Shown: piece by piece, positions 11,482 through 23,769 of the stretch | Numbering within the stretch: the first letter of the stretch is position 1 | Layout: the number at the start of each line of letters is the position of its first letter | Assembly: GCA_949592205.1 (NCBI GenBank) | Contig: CATIUR010000006.1 | Span: 62,864,001-62,928,000 of the forward strand | Length of the DNA stretch: 64,000 nt | From: Helichrysum umbraculigerum | Taxonomy: Eukaryota; Streptophyta; Magnoliopsida; Asterales; Asteraceae | Direction of reading: 5' to 3' | Program-made: the position numbers and the translations under genes | The notes under the pieces: generated by a model | Databases searched by the model: none | Told to the model about the DNA's origin: nothing | What the model saw: the letters and a program-made list of their open reading frames with translations, nothing else

Positions 11482-11599
11482 AAAGTACCACTTCATTATC
11501 GCTATGATACTTAATATTTTCCAATATAGAAATTGGGATTTTCTAAAAATCCTTATGTATGGAAAATTTGGGTGTTTTTTTCTGCATTATATATATATA

Positions 11600-13500
11600 C
11601 TAGATTATAACCCGCAAAATTTGTGGGCTACTTCATAATTTTTAATACGAAGATTTAATTTTGTTTAATTGTATAACGTATCATTTGACACTTTTTCACG
11701 TATGACTTTGGAAATAGATTTTGAATTGAAAGAGATGTTTGTCTTTTGATAGTAGTTTTAGACATTATTAAGAACGTTTATATCATTGAAAACAATGATT
11801 AATACTTAAACATCAATACCTGAAAACGAAATCGTCATCACTAATAAACAATACAATAAATCACGCCTGTTGCCAAAATGGTAAATCTAATTATTTTGTT
11901 TCAAATAACTCTCATCGTGTATCTCTGCATATAATTTGATTAGGTGCACGTTTTATCCCCGCAAATGCAGTGGCAACAAAAGATTTACTCACAATAGATT
12001 TGTTTAATGATATGTCGTACTTGTGTAAATAGTAAATAATAATGCTATTTGTACATTATTTTGTATATTTTATTTTTTTAATGATTCTAATTAATGGTGA
12101 TAATTCTCGACACAACTTAAAACTTTACACGGAAATAAATGAGGAAGAGTTGCATTTTCAAGTCTCAACCCGTCAACTTGTTTATCATATCTTATTGAGT
12201 TTAAGTTAAAGTCCACGTCAACGGATTGACCGGCCAAACAACACAATGCATGTTGTATCTGGGTTGGTTACTTTTGACCCGTTAACCCATTTATCAAATA
12301 AGTTTCAGGTTTATAATGTGAACTTTTGACCCGCAAACCTAACTCGACCCACATCACAATCTCTAATTATAATAATTGAAAGTTAATTAAAATCAAGACA
12401 CAAATATCTGATATAGCTATAAAATATTTTCAGTACAACTCTTGACATTGTATAAACTAATATAGTAATTTCAACTATTTTGTTTCAAATCAAATGGAAA
12501 AACTCTCTATATAGCATTGATATATTAACTTTTATAATTATTTAACTTTTTACCCGCAAACCTAACTCGACCCACATTGCAATCCCTAATGATAATAATT
12601 GAAAGTTAATTAAAATTTAAAAACAAATATCTAATATAACTATAAAATGCTTCCAGTTATGAATTTGACGTTGTATAAACTAATATAATAATTTATACTC
12701 TTTTGTTTCAAATCAAATGGACGAATTTTTTATATAGCATTAAAATATTAACTTTTATAATTACTTGGAGTCAATTTAAATGTTTAAGTGTTGAATAATA
12801 TATCTAACAGAATAGTATATAAATTTTAAGTATTCTTCTTTTTATAGTTTAAAAATTTGGTAGTAAATTCTTTATATATTAGTATAATTGATAAAAGATA
12901 TAGAAGATTGAAGTGACATATATTAAAAAAAAAAACATATGACTTTTTATTAGTTGTTATATTAAAATAATCTTAAGATACATTTAAATATTCATTAATG
13001 TGTCATATAAGTTATGAAAAAGATATATTTATAGGTTTACATTTGTAACCAAAAATTAATTATTAGATATAGATATTAATTTGTATAATAAATTGCATTT
13101 AATTTAATTTAAGTGTTAAAAATTGAATGAGGACATTAAATGTTGATTATTTTAATAGGATTTTAATTGATTGTTTATTTAAAGAGTATGGGCAATTTAG
13201 ACTTTTTATCACCTCATCTCCACTATTTAGGTAATCATGATTTTCAACTTAAGATCAATGGTTCACATTTAATTGTTTAAATCATTTAATGGTTGAGATT
13301 AAATTAGATTACCTAATTAACACTTTCTTTTAATATATAAATAAAGAAGAGATACTTATGAATAAAATATTTAATAAACCCCACCATACTCAAGATATTG
13401 TAAAGTCAATAATAAATAAAGAAAACTTTACAACCTAAATATAATATCCAACGTCGCCTACATACAATTCCAATGTTACATGAACCATATAACATTATGG
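11600..13500. repeat. AT-rich transposon-like region with a 223-bp tandem duplication
   Basis: The region opens with a motif around 11600 (ATAACCCGCAAAATTTGTGG) related to the ACCCGCGCAATGCAGCGG motif near 41630 and 43350. At 12331-12553 and 12554-12776 a 223-bp unit is repeated in tandem, starting CCGCAAACCTAACTCGACCC in both. No gene is visible. It is probably a non-autonomous element, perhaps Helitron-like, but I could not fix its ends. Confidence 0.45.
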
Positions 13501-13923
13501 AAGTCTACTACTACTTGTGCTATATATTATTTTTGAACTAGCTAGCAAAAGTTGCTACAGAACATAACTTTCAAGAAAGAAGCTTGGGAATATATCATGA
13601 AATTGGTGTTGTGATACAACACTGCATACTTTATGTCAAAATGGAAGTCTGGTTTTTTAGTAGCTTTCATCGAGGCGTTATATATCAGTTCAACATCAAC
13701 ATTGACCTTTGTCAATCTTAAAAACCGGAACATTATTCTACATTTAACAAAATACATGTGAAAAAGATCATACCTTTGATGCAAATTACACACACATACA
13801 TGACACACTCATTTGTTATCTGAACACGATTCTAAACTGAACTGTCTAATTATAGGGTATGTATATATACCTTTGAACTCGCGCAAACCCTTTCTTCTAT
13901 ACAGAGTAATGGTAAACTGTTGC

Positions 13924-16900
13924 TCACAATCGACTAGAATCACTGAAGTTTGTTCTTGACGATTCGAAAGCAACAACTCTTCTGCTGTTATCACCACTAT
14001 CTGATGAGAATGATGAGTAGTTGCTTTCACCATTTTCAATTTCCTTGCTTTTTGATCTTCTTGAGCTCGCCTGCATGTTTCCTTTTGAGCTTAACTTGTT
14101 ATTTAATTCGTAGTGCTCACTACTACTTTGATCATCCTCAAATGCGTTGGGACCTTTCTTGCTCAAACTACCATTGATTCTTCCATTGATTTTTGATGAT
14201 TTCCTGCCAACACTTTTTTTGCTCAAACTTGAATCTAATTGTGTTTTGAAGCTCTTGTTACTTCTTGATCTTGATTTATTTTTTGATATGTAGGGCTCAC
14301 TACCATTTTGATCATTATCGATCCTTGTGTCATTTCTTGATGATTTTCTGTTCACACTTTTCTTTCTCATACTCGAACCTGAATGTGTTTTGAAGCTCTT
14401 GTTGTTTCGCTTCGATGAATTCCTACTTACACTTTCTTTTTCTTTTTCAAATGTAACTTTTCTTTTGATACTTTTTGGTTTTGATTTTGATCGGTAGCTC
14501 ATTTCTTCTTGTTGGCTTTCGTCCTCACCATAATCATCTTCGTTATATAAACTTTCGGATGATGAAGTGCCACCTCTACCTTCATCATACCGAGTCTTGT
14601 GTTTGACTCTTATAGGAATTTGTTCATCGTCATCGTCATCATCATCTTCATAATCACTATAATCTTCTGTGTCATCGTCATCATCATTCAGATTAGATGC
14701 TACTTCATGTTCTTCTTTGGGATCTACATCTTCTGACGACGAACATGATGAATGAGTTTCGTCATGCTTATCATTGGTCGAAGGAGGAGCAGGATCAGTT
14801 AGTGGTTGTGGTTGCGGTTGTGGTGCAGGTGGCATTGTAAGGAAGCTAAGAGCAGCCACCACATCGGAGATCATGGGTCGAACAGATGAGTCATCTTGTA
14901 CACACATCGCCGCAACCCCAACTGCTTGATTCAAACTTTTATCTGGAAATGCTCCTTTCAACTTTGGATCAGCCATTTCAGGAAATCTCTTTGGATCTTT
15001 AAAATAGGGTTGTGCCTGTTTCAGTCAATAGAAATCATTTTTAACTTCTCTCTTATTTCATGATAACTTTTAAACTTATAAAGAGACACTACACCAATGA
15101 ACTAATTCTGTACACTACTTAGATATATTCATTTACTTATCTGTGTGCAGAGTTACTAACAAATGTTTAGAAACATATGTCATCTCGGATTGTATTTAAA
15201 CTTCAAACTCAGAAAGTTGTGAAACTTGTAAACTGAAATAAATGTGATCAAATCATCTAATCTTCCACACTCTGTATATAAAAGTTAGCTAGAGATTAAA
15301 ACTTTAAATCTACAGATTTTATAAGTGTGAATTTTTGTACAATCTCAATACATACTCAATTATTTTTCATTAATGTGAATTTTTAATTTCTTAAAACATA
15401 AACGTGACATAAGTTTAGGAATTTTCAGGTTACATGAATCGTTGAGAAATTACATATATGTTGAAGTGATCAGGCCCATGAGAATTACCCAGATGACAAG
15501 ATTTTGCTCGTCTGTCAAGCGAGTGGTGTCTAGGGCTTTTCGTCCGGTAATGAGCTCTAGTAGAACAACTCCAAAACTGTAAACATCGGATTTGGGGGTG
15601 AGCTCACCGTTTTGTTCATATTCTGGAGCACAACCAACACTATGCACCATCCTTTGCTGCACAGTATTTCCAGTTTCAATTTCAAGCCTCACAAGCCCAT
15701 AATCTGTGAGCTTTGGCTCCAACTTTTCGTCTAGTAAAATGCATGTAGATGCGAAATTGCGATAAAGAATGGGTGGGTTTGCCTTTTCATGCAAATACTC
15801 CAGAGCTTGTGCAGCTCCAGATGCTATTTTCATCCTTGTGATCCAATCTAACGGCTCTTTCTCGGGTGGAACCTCTGTTATTGCAGTGAAAAACTGATAA
15901 TTATATAGAATGATACAATTATGCTCAAGTCATTTATATGGAAGACTATTTTTCCCTTTTTTAAATAAATTATAGTGGTTAATATTCTTCAATATATTAT
16001 GAATATTATGAACTTCATCTTGATTTCTAATTACAGAGGAACAAAATACCATGCAGATGATTCTTCAAGGAACCCCTTTTCATGTATTCATAAACAAGAA
16101 TTCGTTGATCTCCATCGGCACAATATCCAATGAGTTCAACAAGATTTGGATGGTGAAGAAGACTCAACATCATGACTTCTGCAAGGAACTCTTTGCTTGC
16201 TTTTGTTCCATGTCTATCTAGTTGCTTCACAGCCACAACCTTCATGCAAACGGTTTCATGGATTATACAAATAACACTTCCAACAAATTAATTATAGGCC
16301 TGAATATGATGATATTTGGTTAATTAACGATCATGTGTACCAACCTGGCCAGTAATGGGGAGAGTTCCTTTGTAAACTTTTCCAACTCTACTCTCACCTA
16401 ATAGAGTTTCTCGGCGGAAATTTTTGGTGGCCATGGCCATATCTCGGAAACCAAAGTTACGAGCTGAACTAATTGCAACTTCATCAGTTTCATTTATATC
16501 AATTGCAACAGAATCTTCTTGTTTTTGGTTATTGGCTTGACTAGCAGACCCTAATGGCGAGTACGTAGTATTCACTGAAATTAAATTTGACGTAAGATCC
16601 ATCAACTTATTGAGTCATGTTAACCTCAAAAATGTGCATGGTTCATTTCTGTTTTTCCCTAACAGAAAGAACCATATATGGAATGGTAAACTCTAATTAA
16701 AACGCTCCAAAAAATACAGATTATGATCAATCTGACTAATGATTGGTAAATATCAATTAAAATGCATGGCCTTATAATGCATGTTTTGATGTAGCTAAAA
16801 CTATAAAATTTTATATTTAAATTTACATTTTGTTTACTGATCATCGATGAAAACATGCATGCATAGATTACCAGGAGATTGAGAAGAGGGGTGTCCTTTT

Positions 16901-16974
16901 GCTTGAGCAACAGGCAAAATCTCTTGTTCATTGCTTTCCGATTCCTTGTTTCCGAAGCATGGCAAACAACTCAT
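13924..16974 (-). CDS. RLCK-VII (PBS1-like) kinase-fold protein, probable pseudokinase
   Basis: Five exons on the minus strand: 16974-16872, 16574-16345, 16239-16050, 15874-15489 and 15015-13924. All junctions are GT-AG and the frame is kept, giving 666 residues. The N-terminus MSCLPCFG fits the S-acylated membrane anchor of PBS1-like kinases. The kinase fold runs from about 83 to 363. It has the VAVK lysine (K116), the helix-C Glu (E132), the activation-segment APEY and the SDVYSFGVVLLELITGRKA stretch. Catalytic positions are altered: the glycine loop is GESRVG, the HRD-equivalent YRD is Y212-R213-N214, the loop Asn is C219, and DFG is DYG (232-234). Loss of the catalytic Asp and the metal-binding Asn predicts little or no phosphotransfer. 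The last 300 residues are a Pro/Gln linker, an Asp/Glu block, then Ser/Lys/Arg-rich repeats with nuclear-signal-like basic runs. RLCK-VII proteins act in receptor signalling at the plasma membrane; a scaffold role here is inference. Confidence 0.9.
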
Positions 16975-17140
16975 ATCTCATGCCTTCAATCATATATTAA
17001 TTAGTCAAATTAAATCTCTATGATCATAAACTTGGATAAATCAATTGAGGAAAATAATAATCCAAGATGTTCTGTTTACAACATATCTATCATCAAAGCT
17101 CGAATCATACATCACGTAAATTTTCACATTAATCGTGTAA

Positions 17141-17383
17141 TCATTTCGCAAGACCGTAGTACATTAAAAACAAGCCGAGAATGAAAAGGAAATAAGTTTG
17201 TTGAATGGAGGAGGGGATAGGGTCCTCCATGGTCTGAATAGAGGGAGTTGCAGGAGGACCCCCCGAATGCAGGAAAGCCATAAAGAAAGATATTAGGAGA
17301 GGACAATAAATGGTATCTATGGCTTTACGAATTATGGCCTTTTGGATGGAGGATATATTGTGGGGATAATTATTAATGGACAT
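17141..17383 (-). CDS. Possible 80-residue two-TM protein or upstream ORF
   Basis: This is an ATG-initiated frame about 170 bp upstream of the RLCK start on the same strand. It has hydrophobic segments near residues 26-40 and 64-78 and a Pro/Ser-rich middle. Composition looks more coding-like than the AT-rich surroundings. It may be an upstream ORF in the RLCK leader, an unrelated small gene, or chance. Confidence 0.25.
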   Translation of the reverse strand: MSINNYPHNISSIQKAIIRKAIDTIYCPLLISFFMAFLHSGGPPATPSIQTMEDPIPSSIQQTYFLFILGLFLMYYGLAK

Positions 17384-17399
17384 ATGTTAATTTCCTGTT

Positions 17400-18120
17400 T
17401 TTTCCTTTTTATTTTTGTTATAGTTTGGTTAATGTGATTTTTATAAAATAAATTAGGAAAATGATGATGAAATAGGAAAGGTAAGGATTATTAAAATTTT
17501 ACTGTATATATTTTGTTGATGGTGCATTTATCAAGCTATCCCAATCTTGATGGGCAGATGGAAATAATACAAAGCATTTACGTAGTATTATTATTCAGGT
17601 AACTAGTATAAATAAATACATAGGAGTATTAGTTTAGTTCTCATAAACTAGTATAAACAAATTCATATATATTACTTTTGATGAAAAAAATGAACCTTTT
17701 ATATCATTTAACATTTGTAAGATCCAGGCATTTATGTGTTCTTCATAAGACATCTTGCCAAGATCGAGTCGCTAACTTCATAAGACATCTTGCTAAGATC
17801 AAGTCGCTAACTTTTCTCTGGATTTCAAATCGGTGGCGGAGAGCAGGATCGATCTCATGTGAGTACTCATGGGTTAAAAACTATATGTTGCTGACAATGG
17901 CTAATTTTATTTCCTTGGTTTATTTTGGGTTCTGGTTGGGGTTTTATTTTTGTATAGTGGGTGTTCTTTTATTGTATTTCTCCTTTTGTGAGTTATTGTT
18001 CATCCTTTGAGGCCTTTTATGTGTTCCTTGTTTAATATATTTTGCTCTCCAAAAAATATAAAAGAAATGAAACTTTATTATGTAATGTTAAAATTTAAGA
18101 TTATTACGAGGATGAGGTTC
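17400..18120. other. Intergenic, AT-rich; short direct repeat
   Basis: No gene seen. A 36-bp unit (TTCATAAGACATCTTGC..., then AAGATC and AGTCGCTAAC) is repeated twice in tandem at about 17743-17812. The ORF across it is probably not real. Confidence 0.5.
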
Positions 18121-18236
18121 AGAGGAGAAGGGTATTTTGAGGAGAAGAGATGAGAAGATTTTAACCATTAAAAATACGTCACGTGTCATATAATCAAGTT
18201 TCATTTTTATCCCCTCCACTTTCTTAATATTGTTTA

Positions 18237-18529
18237 GGGTTAAGTCTTTGTAAATGTATATAACTATGCGTTGACTTCTTTAGTGTGTACGTAACTAAAT
18301 TGACCTCCATTGTATGTACGAAAATATTTATTGTCGTACATTGTATGTATTTTGGTGACGTGTTATCAAATATAAGGTGACAAGTGGCATCTTTACCAGT
18401 TGACAAGTCATCAAAATTCATACAATGTACGACAATAAATAGTTTCGTGCATACAATGGAGGTCAATTTAGTTACGTACACACTAAAGAAGTCAACTCAT
18501 AGTTACATACATTTACAAATACTTAACCC
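18237..18529. mobile_element. Mutator-type MITE (9-bp TSD)
   Basis: This is a nearly complete fold-back. Arms of about 110 bp start GGGTTAAGT and end ACTTAACCC. Perfect 9-bp duplications TATTGTTTA lie at 18228-18236 and 18530-18538; 9-bp duplications are typical of Mutator-like elements. The arms contain TACATTGTATG and GTCAACTxxTAGTTACxTAC-like segments. It is inserted in the left arm of the larger fold-back element. Confidence 0.85.
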
Positions 18530-20655
18530 TATTGTTTACCATCCTCTCTTACTTTCTTCCTCCCCACCCCACCACCACCCACTATGTAACACCCCGAAGT
18601 TCAGGAAATTAATATCGTACGCGGATATATTTTTATTACGAAATATTATTATGTAGATAACAAGATATAGTGAAAAACGTAAACGGTTTTATCAGTTCTA
18701 GACTGTAGGGTTTAAAAAGGGGAATAAAATTAAATCATTTATATCTAATATTACACATACATACGTATATTGTTCCAGAGAGATTTAGAGAGCGGGAGAA
18801 AAAGGGAGAAACCTTAGGGACGATTCATGCTTCAATTCCCTAGTTTAATTCCTTGATTTTGATTCTTCTAAGGCTTAATTCATGATCTTCTTCATCATCT
18901 TCAATTTATGTAAGTGATTTCTTGTTTGATTTTAACCTAGTTTATGAGTTTCATGGGGTTTTAAAGATTTGATGATTTAAATACGAAATTGAAGTTAGAA
19001 ATTGATTGAATTAGTGTTAGTAAGTGTTTCTATGATCATTAGTAATCATATAACATATTGAAAGTGATGAATTTATGATTAGTGTTCTTGGGCAATTATG
19101 GGATTTTGATGGGGTTTCATGAACTAGTGATTTTGATATGAAATTAGTGTTTAATATGTTTAATTGAAGTTAGTAAAGCTTAATAGTGAATGAATTAGTG
19201 TTAAAATGGGTTAAAGATTTATAAGTTAGTAATATGTTCATAAGGGTTTTGATGAATTAAGGTGAATTCATGTAGTAAACTTAATAGTGTAATTAAAAGT
19301 GTTGATAAAGTATGATTACTAGTTATTTTGATATTGAATATTAGTGTCTAAGTGTATTATATGTTGTTATGTATAATATGATTAGGTGCTAAAGGAGTGG
19401 AGGCTTATGATGATCAAAATGGTGAAATCGTTTACAAGATTATGGTGAGTGATACGGGGGTTAAACATGTGATGTGATTGTGTAGTACCGGATAGCTTAC
19501 GGGCTAGAGGTTTGCACAATCAAGGAATAAGTTATTTGTTTATGTTTGTTTATTTATGTTTATTGCTTAATTTAGTTGTTGTGTTAAATTACTTGTTTAT
19601 TTTTATTTGTTATGTGATTAAATGATATTTGGTAAGAAAAGTAGTGATTATCTCATTAGCTTGATGATAGCTAAGTAATGAGATTGTCACTTGTTTAAAG
19701 GTAAAGGAAAAGAATTGGTGATGAATAGTGTATGATTCGATTGTGTTGGATCCGGATTGCTTTCGAGTAAGAGGCTACACAATCGGGTGGAAGATGACTT
19801 GTTGATATATGTTGTGACACCCGGTCAAAATAACCCAAAATTGGGTCCCAATTTAAACTTTAATTATTCGTACTCGGTAAGAATCAAAAACAAAGTATTC
19901 GGATAATATATATAAATATATATATAACACGAAATGATTATTTAATAATCACAACGCGAACAAATCTGAAACCACTCAGAAAACATAAAAATAAAAGTTG
20001 TCCCAAAACATCTCCAAATAGAATATTATTATCAGAAATAATATTACGGTACTCGGAAAATTTGTAAAACTCTTTTTGGATAATTAAAACTATCCGTAAG
20101 TTCAAAGTGAAACAACGATATAATTTAGTATCACACTAAAAGTATTTTTGTGAAATACTTCGAATAAAAACTTATACGATTTCAATTTTAGAAATTTATC
20201 GTTTGAAAACATTTTTACTAAATAACGATCGGATACCAAATCACGGGTCAAAATACCACGAAACGGATCAAAGCTCGGGCCAACCACCTTCAATAATTGG
20301 AGATGGCCGACCCATCTCCTTCTCATTTCTTTCTCTATCTCTCGGTCTCTACTCTCTCCCTCGACTCTTCATTTTCAAACAACAACAATAACAATCAAAC
20401 ATCAACACCATCATCAAATCATCATCATCCTCATAATCATCATCTTGGATCATCATCATCTTCATCAAAGTTCACCATCATCACCATTTGATTTCAAAAA
20501 TTTCAAAGTAAGAATCTTAACCTAATTACTTCAATTTATATGTTTATATTACTTAGATTATCATGTATTATCGTTATATAAGCGGATTGTACCGAGATTT
20601 TAGGTTATAAACGGTTTGGGGTTGGGATCGTGCGGACAGACCTGCACAGGCCTGG

Positions 20656-20690
20656 GTCCCCGGCGGGTAAGGCCGGTCCCCGGCGGGTAA
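20656..20690. repeat. Direct repeat GTCCCCGGCGGGTAA, two copies at 20-bp spacing
   Basis: Copies are at 20656-20670 and 20676-20690, next to the palindrome CAGGCCTG. The unit is only partly self-complementary (CCC...GGG), but the 20-bp spacing matches the palindrome pairs of the other LTRs. Confidence 0.8.
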
Positions 20691-21683
20691 CCCTCACAAA
20701 ACAGCCCACCATATTTTGTAGTTTTGTAGTCCTCTGAGTCACGGTCGTTTGGGCAGCTTGATCGCCTAAATCCGAGTTCGTATGAGGGAGATATGGCCAA
20801 AACGGTGAAGCCTTGTCAAATCGGTTTAACAACAAAGTTTTATCATATATATATAATACGAGATGGATATTTTTATAAAAACAAATCATATTAGATTTTG
20901 AAACACGAATATACGAGTTATATTCATACAAACAAACATACCTTATGTTTTAGAATATTATATATATATACACGATGAATATTTCTACGAAAACAAAGCA
21001 AAATATGTTTTTGAAACATAATCTCATGTCACTACCAACGGGCTATACATTATCGCAAACTTTAAAACGGAAATCAAGCTTAACCATTCGGATATAATAT
21101 GAGCGGATATATATTAATACGGATAAATAATAGACAATCAAATATACTCATTAGAATCTCGCGTGTTTAGGACGTTAGGAGACTTCGGACTGTGCGTTCC
21201 TCATTGGACATACTCATTGCTCGGATTGACTCAAGTGAGTCTCACAGCCCCATTTTTACTGTTTTTAAATATTGGGGTGAGATACAATGCTTACTTGTTT
21301 TCGTGATCATATGTTATTTGATTAGTTAATTTGATTATTAACTCATGGAATTAAATGATTATTTAATTCAGTTAACTATATTAGTTACATTGTTTGGCTA
21401 CCATTATTTGGTCTTGATTTTCATTGTTCGAGTATTGCACAAGTGTTTTAATTCGGGAAAGTCCTCATCATGTATGGTTCATTAACTTAATAAAGCGCGG
21501 TTACTAAAAGATAGATCTATCATGGGAGTGACGTCCCCGTCCGGGTTGCTAGCTACAACCAAGTTAAAAACGGGCATTTTTGTAATTGTTATGGGTGTTG
21601 ACACCGTTCGGGAGGCAGAAAATCGGGTTAGGCCTTGAACCATAGCTTAGTGTAATGCAAAATCATAATAGAACATTGTTCAA

Positions 21684-21772
21684 AAACCTGCGTTGGTTTG
21701 TTCAATGTTACGAAACCTGCGTTGGTTTCACCCTTGTTTAATTTCATGTTGTTCAAAAACCTGCGTTGGTTT
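21684..21772. repeat. Three copies of an imperfect palindrome AAACCTGCGTTGGTTT
   Basis: Identical 16-bp copies lie at 21684-21699, 21713-21728 and 21757-21772. The outer arms AAACC/GGTTT are self-complementary. The spacers are unrelated. They occupy the same relative place in this LTR as the 34-bp GGTTTGCATGACCTGCAACC repeats in the related LTR at 48091. Confidence 0.85.
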
Positions 21773-23421
21773 AAATCATTGTTTAGTGACATTATTTGGT
21801 CAAAAATCATTGTTTGAGTAATTTGCTTAAATCATTGTTCATTTATAACATTTTATTATCGTCAGATAATCATATTGATCACATCAATGTTCATGTTAAA
21901 CCTGTGAGATTCACCAGCTTTATAGCTGACCTTTTTAGTGTTGTATTCTCAGGTGCTCAACAGTAGGATGGTCCGCAGGATACGCTAGTTAGTACGAGTC
22001 GCATGCTTACAAACATATGAAGATTTTCTTGCATTATATTTTGTTAAACGTTATGTATTAAAATCTTCGAAACTCATTTTGCGAACTCACTAGTATATTG
22101 TAAACGTTTGACTTATGACTTTAAAACATTGTACCACTTTTGTAATATATTATAAACGTCTCATGTAGAGTCGTTTGCTTGTACTTTGGTGCTTTGATTA
22201 TTGATTAGTCACACCCAAATCGTCGCTTCCGCAAACCATAAAATAGGGGGTGTGACATATGTGGATTAAATAGTGATTATGTGGTGAACCGTGTATGAAT
22301 TGGTTGTATGTGTTTCCGGATAGCTTCCGAGCTAGAGGATCATACAATCAAGTGAGAGTTGCTTGTTATATGTTTTGTTTCTTATGTGTGTGTGTGTTTA
22401 AGATTATGTTAAAAAGGTGTTGTTGATTAGTGACTTGATTGTTATTGGTTAATGATTATGTGTAATGATTCAGTGGTGATCAGAGAGTTAACTGCGGTTA
22501 ACACAGTGTTCAGTGTTTAGTGTTCAGTGTTCAGAGCTCAGTGATTATGTGTTCATGTATTGGTGTTGATATATGCTAAGTGTTATGTGTATTGCTTGTT
22601 TGATTGCCTGTGTACTCACTAAGTAGTTGTGCTTACCCGTTTCAGTGTTTATGTTGTATGTTGATGTTCTGATAGAGACATGTGGATAGAAGGGTTATGA
22701 GAAGCTAGTGGCATGGATATGGAGCATGCTTATGGTTAGAATATGCTTCTTTCTTTTGAATTGTTGTTTTGATGCTCAATTGTGTAAATCGCCCAAACAA
22801 TGAGTTTTCGAATTAAATATGTTGGTCAATGTATAGTAGTTGACTTTGAAAGTCAATCAGAGTTATGGTGTCTAGTGTATGTGGTTGTCAAGTGTATGAA
22901 GTCATATGATTGGTTTTGTTTGGGTTAAAGTGTTGAATTGCAGAAAAAGGTCAAAAGTGATTGGTTGGTCAAAGATGAAGTTGACAAATAGTCAACAATG
23001 TTGTAAGAGTCAAACATGTGAGGTATTGGGTAATGTGGTGGTGTTAAGTAGTAGATTTGGTGATAGTGTCCAAATGGACACCAAACGGGTCAAAATGGTT
23101 AAATCGGGTTAGAATGTACTTATATGGGTTTGGTCAATGGTGTTAGACTTGTTTTGGTATGTTGATCATGTGTGCAAAAAGTTAGAGCCCAAGTGTTCAT
23201 GGTTTATGATTTGAGTTGTAGTCAAAAAGTGGTTAAAATGGTCGAAAAGTGGTTATATGTCCATTTTCTCGTAAAACGTGAATTTTGGAAAAGTGCAAAA
23301 ATAGAAAGTTTCATTGTGGCATTATGGAGGTGCCTACAAATTTTCAGAGTCTAAGTGTTTACGAGTAAAAAGATATGCGCGTCAGAAATTCGTATTTTGG
23401 TATTAGTTTGTGTGCAGCCTT

Positions 23422-23516
23422 GATTCCTGGGGAATCGGAGTCATTCCTGAGGAATCTGAACTTAAGTGCTAACAGCAGCCTTTATTCCTGGGGAATGGGA
23501 GTCATTCCTGGGGAAT
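23422..23516. repeat. Four ATTCCTGGGGAAT-type palindromes in two 20-bp-spaced pairs
   Basis: Cores are at 23423-23435, 23443-23455, 23484-23496 and 23504-23516. Arms are ATTCC/GGAAT with a three-base centre (TGG, TGA, TGG, TGG). Spacing within each pair is exactly 20 bp and between pairs is 61 bp. Each pair is preceded by GCAGCCTT or GCAGCCTTT. They lie 150-250 bp before the 3' end of the solo LTR. Confidence 0.9.
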
Positions 23517-23769
23517 CGCTTGTAAATTCAACATTTTATTAATTGAGTCATTATTTGATTAAGGGGACGATATAACGAGTCTATAATGTCATATTTTAGA
23601 TGTGGGACCTAATAGAATGTGTTTTCAGTGTTAGGTAAAAAAAAATAATTCCGAGTTTTGGGGCGTTTCACACTACCAGCAGCCGTCGCCGGTCGTCGGA
23701 ATTTTATTTAAAAAAAAAATTTGAATTTTCTTTTTCATAATTTTTTTAATTGTTTTTACGTATCATCAT

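Larger units (their letters stand above)
19813..22257 (+). mobile_element. Nested solo LTR with perfect TSD
   Basis: It runs from TGTGACACCCGGTC to GGGGGTGTGACA, 2,445 bp, flanked by the perfect 5-bp duplication TATGT at 19808-19812 and 22258-22262. It is related to the LTR at 45459-48791: both have GTGAGTCTCACAGCCCC followed by TTTTACTGTTTT, and both end with CGTCGCTTCCGCAAAC before a G-run and the terminal CA. A CT-rich leader (20310-20370) precedes a GTAAGA donor-like site. It carries a GTCCCCGGCGGGTAA pair 20 bp apart and three AAACCTGCGTTGGTTT copies. Confidence 0.9.
18585..23670 (+). mobile_element. Solo LTR (Gypsy-like) with perfect TSD, itself carrying a nested solo LTR
   Basis: It begins TGTAACACCCCGAAGTT and ends GGGGCGTTTCA, with the 5-bp duplication CACTA at 18580-18584 and 23671-23675. 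Subtracting the inner insertion leaves about 2.64 kb. A leader-like stretch (GAGAGATTTAGAGAGCGGGA) followed by a GTAAGTG donor-like site near 18913 suggests plus orientation. It has three diverged copies of a CCGGATAGCTTxCGAGCTAGAGG-type unit (19488, 19749, 22317) and, near its 3' end, four palindromes. No internal coding region is present, so it arose by LTR-LTR recombination or is non-autonomous. Confidence 0.88.

Noticed and set aside
14178..14930. Tail of the RLCK as a separate nuclear protein gene
   Set aside because: The frame continues without interruption from kinase subdomain XI into the tail in the same exon.
17678..18010. 110-codon ORF on the plus strand
   Set aside because: It spans a 36-bp tandem duplication and ends in Phe/Leu-rich AT sequence; no family features or splice partners.
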